Positions 1 to 4,913 of a DNA stretch of 6,843 bases are shown in pieces. Each line of letters opens with the position of its first letter. Position 1 is the stretch's first letter. The DNA lies in assembly GCA_023392135.1 (NCBI GenBank), contig JAEVZQ010000320.1:1-6843 (forward strand). The letters are read 5' to 3'. The notes beneath the pieces are model-generated. The model was not told where the DNA came from, ran no database searches, and saw only the letters and a list, made by a program, of their open reading frames with translations. Origin of the DNA: Pseudomonadota bacterium (GTDB taxonomy: Bacteria; Pseudomonadota; Alphaproteobacteria; Rhizobiales; Hyphomicrobiaceae). The position numbers and the translations under genes are program-made.

Positions 1-200
1 TCCTTGAACGGCTCGTAGAAGGCTTCCTTGAACCCCGGTCCATAGGGACCGCCGGGATCGCGTATGAAAATCCGCTTTTCTTGTGCGGATGCCTGCTTCC
101 AGTATGTCGGCGCGAGGATGACTGCCGCGCCGCCGGCCAAAACGTGGCGCCGCGAAAGATCGAGTTTGCCGAACCGCTTCGGCCGCTTGTCCTTGGCCAT
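1..200 (-). CDS. ABC transporter substrate-binding protein with Tat signal, N-terminal part only
   Basis: Only the first 66 codons are present; the gene runs off the left edge. The protein opens with a basic n-region, then a twin-arginine motif (LSRRHVLAGG, residues 15-24), a short hydrophobic stretch (about 25-31) and an AxA-type cleavage site (ASA, residues 37-39, before QE). It should therefore be exported folded to the periplasm by the Tat system. The start of the mature part (KRIFIRDPGGPYGPGFKEAF) resembles the first beta strand and loop of PotD-like extracellular solute-binding proteins (family 1), which deliver polyamines, organic acids or similar small molecules to an ABC importer. 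The ATG at 200 is set by a strong ribosome site GGGAGGA six bases upstream. It lies downstream of the crotonase and cyclodeaminase-like genes on the same strand, as expected for a catabolic transport cluster. The substrate cannot be inferred from this fragment. Confidence 0.8.
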   Translation of the reverse strand, partial: MAKDKRPKRFGKLDLSRRHVLAGGAAVILAPTYWKQASAQEKRIFIRDPGGPYGPGFKEAFYEPFK

Positions 201-206
201 TTGTTG

Positions 207-213
207 TCCTCCC
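207..213 (-). promoter_or_regulatory. Ribosome binding site of the substrate-binding protein gene
   Basis: On the minus strand this reads GGGAGGA, a near-perfect anti-16S match, six bases before the ATG at 200. It fixes the start of the Tat-signal protein. Confidence 0.75.
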
Positions 214-311
214 TTGGATGGCTTCGTTGATTGTGGCCGTGCAATAACCAGGAGCCTATGGCGAGGCCCTCCGTAGCTTCCGTGACTCCGTCCGCCTCGT
301 CAAGGATTTGC

Positions 312-323
312 GAAAGCGCTTAC
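312..323. promoter_or_regulatory. Candidate LacI-family operator
   Basis: The plus strand reads GAAAGCGCTTAC, one base away from the perfect palindrome GAAAGCGCTTTC. The central AAGCGCTT core is typical of LacI/GalR-family operators. It sits in the 140-bp gap between the crotonase gene and the substrate-binding protein gene. On the minus strand it lies just upstream of a -35-like TTGACG (303-298), with no good -10 at the usual distance. LacI-family regulators commonly control ABC solute-uptake genes, so the placement makes sense, but no regulator gene is in the window. The palindrome could also pair with sequence just after the crotonase stop: GAAGGCGC at 333-340 on the minus strand can pair with GCGCTTTC across a 13-base loop, allowing one G-T wobble. 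Confidence 0.45.
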
Positions 324-340
324 AGAAATACTGCGCCTTC

Positions 341-1120
341 TCATTCAGCCTTCCGCTTCGCGCGTTCGGCGAAGAACTTGCGCATTTCCGCCTGTGGCTC
401 CCCAGAGGCATAAGCCTCGGCCTGGATGGCCCCGCCCTGGGCAAAGGCATCATCGAAGGCCGGCTGCGTCATCTCACGGAACCACTTCTTCGTCAGCCGC
501 AAGGCCGTGGGCGGCTTGCTGGCCAAATGCACGGCGATCTCACGCGCCTTCGGCATGACTTCCGCCGGGGTGCTGACGAGATGATGGATCAGCCCGATCG
601 ATCTTGCTTCTTCAGCCTCCATGATGCGGCCCATGAGCGTCAGCTCAGTCGCCCGCGTCAACCCGATCCGGTGGTACATCAACATCGGTCCGAGCACGCT
701 CGGAATGCCGGAGTTGATTTCGGGCTGCCCCATGCGCGAGCCTGGATGCCCCACTCTGACATCGGTGAGCATGACGGCCTGAAACGCCGAACCCGCGGCG
801 ACACCATTGAGGGCGGCGATAAGCGGTTTTTCCAGCTTTCGAAAACTCTCGTAGAAATCGCGCCAGGAATAGAACCACTGCGAACCATGCTCGCCTGACG
901 TGAATTTTTCTGTCTCGTCGAGATCCTGTCCGGCGGAAAATGCGCGATCGCCGGCTCCCGTCAGTATGACGGCACGCACCGCAGCATCGTCATTCCAGGC
1001 GTCGAGAATCCTTTGTAGATCCTCACGCATGGGTGTGTCCCACGCATTCAGCTTTTCCGGTTTATTCAGCGTGATGGTGCCGATGCCATCGGCGATCTCG
1101 GTCAAAACCGCATTTCCCAT
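341..1120 (-). CDS. Enoyl-CoA hydratase/isomerase family protein (crotonase fold)
   Basis: This 259-residue protein has the usual single-domain crotonase length. These enzymes stabilise a CoA-thioester enolate for hydration, isomerisation, hydrolysis or C-C cleavage in the cytoplasm. Visible landmarks are the N-terminal strand ITLNKPEKLNA (16-26), the first oxyanion-hole loop FSAGQDL (61-67, backbone of Ala63), the second oxyanion loop NGVAAGSAF (105-113), and MGQPEINSGIP (130-140) with Glu134 at the place of rat hydratase Glu164. The other classical catalytic glutamate (rat Glu144) aligns with Gln114, so plain 2-enoyl-CoA hydratase activity is not assured and a different crotonase reaction is possible. 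The ATG at 1120 has a modest GAAGG ribosome site ten bases upstream. It is 79 bp downstream of the cyclodeaminase-like gene on the same strand and probably shares its catabolic pathway. Family assignment is firm; the reaction is not. Confidence 0.9.
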   Translation of the reverse strand: MGNAVLTEIADGIGTITLNKPEKLNAWDTPMREDLQRILDAWNDDAAVRAVILTGAGDRAFSAGQDLDETEKFTSGEHGSQWFYSWRDFYESFRKLEKPLIAALNGVAAGSAFQAVMLTDVRVGHPGSRMGQPEINSGIPSVLGPMLMYHRIGLTRATELTLMGRIMEAEEARSIGLIHHLVSTPAEVMPKAREIAVHLASKPPTALRLTKKWFREMTQPAFDDAFAQGGAIQAEAYASGEPQAEMRKFFAERAKRKAE

Positions 1121-1199
1121 ATGTGTCGCGCCTTCATGCTGCTTTCACGGACCTCAGTCAGAGTGGGGCACTTATCGATGCCATCTGTCAACCGCGCTC

Positions 1200-2195
1200 T
1201 CAGGTCGGCAGTAGTTGTCCGCTATTAGACTTTACGGCCGCCTCCATGACGAGTGCGGCGGCAGCAAGATCTGCGAGCGCCACGCCCTGGAACGTGAAAA
1301 CAGCGCGTTCTTCATTATTCTTCCTGCCCAGTGACGGTTCGGTCAGCATGTCGAGCAGGTCGGCAGAATACGGCCCCTCAGGGATGAGCTTTCGATAGCT
1401 CTTTGACGCCTCCGCCTGAGCCCTGTCGTCAACCAGCCGGTAATCGATCCTGTCGAACCCCTCAGCCGACCAGGAGCGGCCGAGGTCGACGAGAGAGCTG
1501 AACGAGCCGGGCGAGAGCCAGTCAGCTTTGAGGAATGGAATGAGCTGGGGATCACCGGGCACGCTGCTGATCACGATATCCTGACCACCAACGACCTGCA
1601 TTGGGTCTTCAGCGACGACGGCGTCAAGCCCCATCGCTCGTGCCCGCTCGGCCAGTGTTTCAGCTGACGACCGTCGGCGACTGTAGGCCGTAACGCGCAC
1701 GAGTGGAAATGCCTCGGCGAGGATGGTCAGGTGCGACCTGGCTTGTGCACCGCAGCCGATAAAGCCGATGGCGTGGGCGTCGCGGCGAGCGTATCGCCGG
1801 GCTGCGACAAGGCTCAGGGCGGCCGTGCGCATTTCCGTCACCCATGTGGCGTCCATGACAGCAACCGGCATACCCGTCCCGCCATCATTGAGCACAATGA
1901 CCCCGCCGATGTGCGGGAGCCCCCGCTCAGCGTTCGCTGGCGAGAGGCCGACAATCTTGGTTGCGGCAAAAATCGGCGCGGGTGGCGCCACTCCGACCGC
2001 CATGGTGCTCTGGAACAGCCGGCCATCCGGGCACGTCATCGTCGTCTTTGGAAAGTTCCGCGCATGCCCTGCGGCACACGCCCGGACCGTCGCCTCGATT
2101 TCGTTCGCCAGCTCCTCGCCGGAAATCGCAAGTCCCTCGATGTCGGCGCGAGACAGATACCGGATCTGGATTGGATCGTGGGCCATGATGGGCAT
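1200..2195 (-). CDS. Ornithine cyclodeaminase/mu-crystallin family protein
   Basis: This 331-residue cytoplasmic protein has the family's usual length. Known members use bound NAD(P) to deaminate and cyclise ornithine, or act as ketimine reductases or as alanine or other amino acid dehydrogenases. Visible family blocks are TKIVGLSPANAERGLPHIGG (79-98, with Lys80 at the substrate-carboxylate position), GMPVAVMDATWVTEMRTAAL (108-127, with Arg123), and the Rossmann dinucleotide loop IGFIGCGAQARSHL (143-156, the GxGxQA signature). The segment expected to hold the catalytic Asp of true ornithine cyclodeaminase reads SSLVDLGRSW (233-242), with Gly239 in the ungapped aligned position and an Asp two residues earlier. 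The exact reaction is therefore open. The open frame extends to 2354, but that would overlap the divergent VOC gene. I chose the ATG at 2195; the ATG at 2186 is equally possible, and neither has a clear ribosome site. It is probably the first gene of the leftward catabolic unit. Confidence 0.88.
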   Translation of the reverse strand: MPIMAHDPIQIRYLSRADIEGLAISGEELANEIEATVRACAAGHARNFPKTTMTCPDGRLFQSTMAVGVAPPAPIFAATKIVGLSPANAERGLPHIGGVIVLNDGGTGMPVAVMDATWVTEMRTAALSLVAARRYARRDAHAIGFIGCGAQARSHLTILAEAFPLVRVTAYSRRRSSAETLAERARAMGLDAVVAEDPMQVVGGQDIVISSVPGDPQLIPFLKADWLSPGSFSSLVDLGRSWSAEGFDRIDYRLVDDRAQAEASKSYRKLIPEGPYSADLLDMLTEPSLGRKNNEERAVFTFQGVALADLAAAALVMEAAVKSNSGQLLPT

Positions 2196-2296
2196 TTTAG
2201 GTTCGGTGCCATTCCATTGTTTACGGCTGGGCCGCTTGCGTGGAAGAAAGGCGTAATCCGTGGCAACCAACGTCTTCGGTATTCGAGGAGAAGTCC
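2196..2296. promoter_or_regulatory. Divergent intergenic region between the cyclodeaminase-like and VOC genes
   Basis: These 101 bp separate two genes that start in opposite directions, so the region must contain promoters for both unless one is read from further away. I see no convincing -35/-10 pair in either direction. An imperfect 15-bp palindrome (ACCAACGTCTTCGGT, 2266-2280, five of seven half-site positions matching) lies just upstream of the VOC ribosome site and is a weak operator candidate. Confidence 0.4.
2285..2290 (+). promoter_or_regulatory. Ribosome binding site of the VOC gene
   Basis: GAGGAG lies six bases before the ATG at 2297. It decides the start: an in-frame opening at 2240 is rejected because this strong site sits directly ahead of the internal ATG. 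Confidence 0.75.
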
Positions 2297-2827
2297 ATGA
2301 ACAACATGCCAGAGGGTTTGCCATCCATCGAGACCGATCGCACTCCGCGACCAATCCACCCCGGAACCCGCATCGGCCACGTCCATCTCAAGGTGGCCGA
2401 TATCGATCGAGCCCTCGATTTCTACTGTGGTGTGCTTGGGTTCGAGCTCAAGCAACGCTACGGCAGGCAAGCCGCATTCGTCGCCGCCGGTGGCTACCAT
2501 CATCACATCGGCCTGAATACGTGGGGGAGCAAAGGCGGGTCTCCTCCGCCACAGGGCACGACGGGCCTTTATCACCTGGCCATTCTCTATCCGACGCGCA
2601 GCGCCCTCGCAGATGCGTTGAAACGACTGATCGAGGCGGGGATGCCCCTCGAGGGTGCCAGCGACCACGGCGTCAGCCAGGCGCTCTATGTTCGTGATCC
2701 GGACGGCAATGGCGTCGAGCTGTATTGGGATCGACCTGAGGCTGAGTGGCCGCGCACACCCTCAGGTGAGCTTGCAATGGGGACGGAGAGGCTCGACCTG
2801 GATGATCTGCTGGGCCAGGCCGGGTAG
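2297..2827 (+). CDS. VOC (glyoxalase/extradiol dioxygenase) superfamily metalloprotein
   Basis: This 176-residue protein is made of paired beta-alpha-beta-beta-beta modules of the vicinal oxygen chelate fold. Module one begins IGHVHLKVADIDRALDFYCG (26-45), whose first histidine, His28, is at the metal-ligand position. It ends at GYHHHIGLNTW (66-76), a block seen in CatE-type catechol 2,3-dioxygenases and their relatives. Module two begins at GLYHLAILYP (90-99, His93 ligand) and ends YVRDPDGNGVELYWDRP (131-147, Glu141 ligand). The His/His/Glu triad is thus intact and suits Fe(II) or Mn(II). The DPDGNGVELYWDRP ending is standard for the family. Enzymes of this family cleave aromatic diols, isomerise glyoxal adducts or open other rings, and the sequence alone does not choose between them. 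It is transcribed divergently from the cyclodeaminase-like gene and may serve the same catabolic route, but that is inference. Confidence 0.85.
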   Translation: MNNMPEGLPSIETDRTPRPIHPGTRIGHVHLKVADIDRALDFYCGVLGFELKQRYGRQAAFVAAGGYHHHIGLNTWGSKGGSPPPQGTTGLYHLAILYPTRSALADALKRLIEAGMPLEGASDHGVSQALYVRDPDGNGVELYWDRPEAEWPRTPSGELAMGTERLDLDDLLGQAG

Positions 2828-2905
2828 CAGGCCAGCGTCCCCGGTGACCTCCGGTCGTCATCAGCATCGCTCGTACGGCTTTCAATTTCGCGACGCATAC
2901 CCCGT

Positions 2906-4486
2906 TCAATTCCGCGTGCCGCGAAGGAAGTAGGCCTGCATGGTGCCTTTGCCGGCCACCTGGATGATGCCGCGTGACTCGAAATCGAACGTATCGCGCA
3001 ACCGCTGACAAAGTGCCTCCGTGACGTTGATCTCGTTGGCAACGCCATGGGATTCCATCCGGCTCGCCGTGTTCACAGTGTCGCCCCAGACATCATAGAT
3101 GAACCTGTGCGTGCCGATGATGCCGGCAACCACAGGCCCTGTGTCGATGCCGATGCGAAGCTGAATGGGCAGGCCCAATACCTCGCTGGTGCTGCGAGAT
3201 ACCTCGAGCATTCTGAGCGCCATGTGGGCGACCGTAGCCGCATGATCAGAGTTATGGCCCGTAAGGCCACCGGCAACCATATAGGCATCGCCGATCGTCT
3301 TGATCTTTTCGAGACCAAACTCCAGTGAGAGCTGGTCGAATTCCGAAAACAGCATATTCAGCAACTTCACCAGACGCGTTGCGGAAAGTCGCGCGGAAAG
3401 GCCGGTGAACCCCACCAGATCGGCAAAAAGTATGGTCGAGTCCGGGATATGGTCAGCAATGATCGTCTCGCCCAGATTGAGCCGTGAAACGATCGGCATC
3501 GGCAGTATGTTGAGAAGAAGTGCCTCCGATTTCTCTTTCTCAACTTTTAACTGCTCCATAAACATCTTTTCACGCTCGCGGAGCCGCCTCTTCTCGATGC
3601 AGGCATTGATGCGTGCTTTGAGTAAAACGGGATTGAAGGGCTTGGGCATGTAATCCTCGGCCCCGGCCTCGATGCAGCGAGCCACACTGTCGATCTGATC
3701 GAGGGCCGAAATCATGATGACCGGAATATCGCGGTGGGTAATACTGTTCTTGAGCAGCGCCAATACATCGAAACCACTTAGTCCCGGCATCAGCAGGTCG
3801 AGCAGAATAAGCTCGAAGCTCTCTCGCTCGACCAGCGACAGGGCCTCCTCCCCACTTGGAGCGGTGGTCACCACGTGCCCCTCGCGCGTGAGCCGGCGCA
3901 CGAGTAGGTCCCGGTTGGATTCATGATCGTCGACGACGAGGATGCGGCATGCGCGCGCGATTTCACCGTCGGCAACATCCGCTGCCGAATTCGCGATCAT
4001 GCTCAATGCAGGGCTCGACGCGATCATATCGACCGAACTGGACTGCGGAGCGGTTTCACCGCTGGTGCCCAGGGTTTCGGTCAGGCCTTCGATCCGGGTC
4101 AAAAGGCGCCTGGATTCGTTCAAGAGATTTCGGAGATCCTGAGCGAAAGCGTCGGGCGGCTCCTCCTCGATGAGCATTTCCGCATAGCCTTTTATGGCAT
4201 TGAGGGGCGTCCGAAGATCGTGCCTCAGCTTGCTCAGCTCCACGTTCGGACCATTATCCTGGTTCGTTATCAGCTTTACGATTTCCTGAAGCGAAACCGC
4301 CGCCCGACGCAACCGCGCAATATCCGCCGCGAGGTGACCGAGGCTGTTGGCGGAAATGTCCTCCTCGAGAATATCGATGTAGCCGATAATGGCCGCAACC
4401 GGGCCGCTGAACTCTTGTCTGACGTACGAGCCCAGGGCCGGACCGAGTCCGGAATCGAGTGCAGGCTGAGAAGCCGACGTTTCCAT
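2906..4486 (-). CDS. Class III adenylate cyclase with tandem DHp-like segments and a receiver domain
   Basis: This 526-residue soluble protein makes cyclic AMP from ATP, by prediction. The order is a DHp-like segment (22-70) without its histidine (Gln24), a second DHp-like H-box [19 protein letters not shown] (87-105, His89), a linker, a receiver domain (about 180-300: acidic pair Asp186/Asp187, phospho-acceptor Asp230, Ser260, Lys282), a charged coiled-coil signalling helix (298-328) ending in the cyclase-type LLLNILPMPI (323-332), and the catalytic domain (about 348-525). Cyclase residues are complete: metal Asp356 (FADLVGF) and Asp400 (TIGDAYM), adenine-selecting Lys396 and Asp465, and transition-state Asn472 and Arg476 (WGDTVNTASRM). 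There is no HATPase domain, so it cannot autophosphorylate. It is the last gene of the signalling operon, 28 bp after the small receiver gene. The ribosome site is weak (GAG eight bases before the ATG). The receiver presumably gates cyclase activity through the coiled coil. Confidence 0.92.
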   Translation of the reverse strand: METSASQPALDSGLGPALGSYVRQEFSGPVAAIIGYIDILEEDISANSLGHLAADIARLRRAAVSLQEIVKLITNQDNGPNVELSKLRHDLRTPLNAIKGYAEMLIEEEPPDAFAQDLRNLLNESRRLLTRIEGLTETLGTSGETAPQSSSVDMIASSPALSMIANSAADVADGEIARACRILVVDDHESNRDLLVRRLTREGHVVTTAPSGEEALSLVERESFELILLDLLMPGLSGFDVLALLKNSITHRDIPVIMISALDQIDSVARCIEAGAEDYMPKPFNPVLLKARINACIEKRRLREREKMFMEQLKVEKEKSEALLLNILPMPIVSRLNLGETIIADHIPDSTILFADLVGFTGLSARLSATRLVKLLNMLFSEFDQLSLEFGLEKIKTIGDAYMVAGGLTGHNSDHAATVAHMALRMLEVSRSTSEVLGLPIQLRIGIDTGPVVAGIIGTHRFIYDVWGDTVNTASRMESHGVANEINVTEALCQRLRDTFDFESRGIIQVAGKGTMQAYFLRGTRN

Positions 4487-4514
4487 GATGCCAACTCGGG
4501 CGTAAAATCCCGGC

Positions 4515-4889
4515 TCAGGTTTGATTGCGCGCGATCAATGCCCCGATCTTATCCAGCAGCCTTGGAAGCTCGATCGGCTTGGTATCGTAATCGTCGCAAC
4601 CAGCCTCCAGCGCCCGTTCCCGATCGCCGGCCATGGCGTGCGCCGTCAGCGCAATAACCGGGATCGAGCGGGTCGCCTCACCAGACTTGACGCGGCGGGT
4701 CGCCTCCCAGCCGTCCAGAACCGGCAGGCTCATGTCCATGAGGATCAGGTCGGGGCATTCACTAGTAGCCATCCGTACAGCCTGCTCGCCGTCTTCGGCC
4801 ATCACGACATCGTAGCCTTTGCGGAGTAACCGGCGGGAGAGCATATCCCGGTTTGTTTCATTGTCCTCGACGAGAAGAATTTTTGGCAT
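4515..4889 (-). CDS. Single-domain response regulator, CheY/DivK-like
   Basis: This is a 124-residue stand-alone receiver domain with no output domain. It contains the acidic pocket Glu8/Asp9 (LLVEDNE), phospho-acceptor Asp52 (LILMDMSLPVLDGWE), Thr82 (ALTAHAM) and Lys104 (DTKPIE). The residues for Mg2+-dependent phosphorylation are therefore intact. The MSLPVLDGWEATRRVK stretch and the MAGDRERALEAGCDDY block resemble DivK and similar shuttle receivers that carry phosphate or regulate kinases allosterically. I chose the ATG at 4889 because the ribosome site AGGGGAG (4898-4904) is then eight bases away. An ATG two codons upstream at 4895 would leave only two bases. The gene sits between the hybrid kinase (gap about 24 bp) and the cyclase (28 bp) on the same strand, so it probably relays or modulates signal between them. 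Confidence 0.92.
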   Translation of the reverse strand: MPKILLVEDNETNRDMLSRRLLRKGYDVVMAEDGEQAVRMATSECPDLILMDMSLPVLDGWEATRRVKSGEATRSIPVIALTAHAMAGDRERALEAGCDDYDTKPIELPRLLDKIGALIARNQT

Positions 4890-4897
4890 TCGCATGA

Positions 4898-4904
4898 CTC
4901 CCCT
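4898..4904 (-). promoter_or_regulatory. Ribosome binding site of the single-domain response regulator
   Basis: The minus strand reads AGGGGAG, eight bases before the ATG at 4889 and two before the one at 4895. This supports the downstream start. It lies in the short gap after the kinase stop codon, which implies translation from a shared transcript. Confidence 0.65.
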
Positions 4905-4913
4905 GCTCCGCCG

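Noticed and set aside
308..898. Plus-strand open frame of 196 codons opposite the crotonase gene
   Set aside because: It is the antisense shadow of a clear crotonase-fold protein; its His/Arg-rich translation matches nothing.
1167..1191. Inverted repeat GGCA-N8-TGCC (1167-1182) and a minus-strand TTGACA (1191-1186) upstream of the crotonase gene
   Set aside because: The repeat arms are only four bases and no -10-like element lies 16-18 bases from the TTGACA, so neither an operator nor a promoter is supported.
2196..2354. N-terminal extension of the cyclodeaminase-like protein to 2354
   Set aside because: The extra 53 residues have no family similarity, would overlap the divergent VOC gene and its ribosome site, and the family normally begins near the chosen ATG.
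2036..2668. Minus-strand open frame of 210 codons overlapping the VOC gene and the cyclodeaminase-like N-terminus
   Set aside because: It conflicts with both well-supported genes and has no family resemblance.
2828..2905. Possible terminator in the convergent gap (GACC-TCC-GGTC hairpin at 2846-2856)
   Set aside because: The stem is only four base pairs and no T-tract follows on either strand, so it does not meet the pattern of an intrinsic terminator.
3923..4657. Plus-strand open frame of 244 codons opposite the cyclase N-terminus and the receiver gene
   Set aside because: It is antisense to two recognisable proteins, spans their junction, has low-complexity Arg-rich composition and no recognisable motif.
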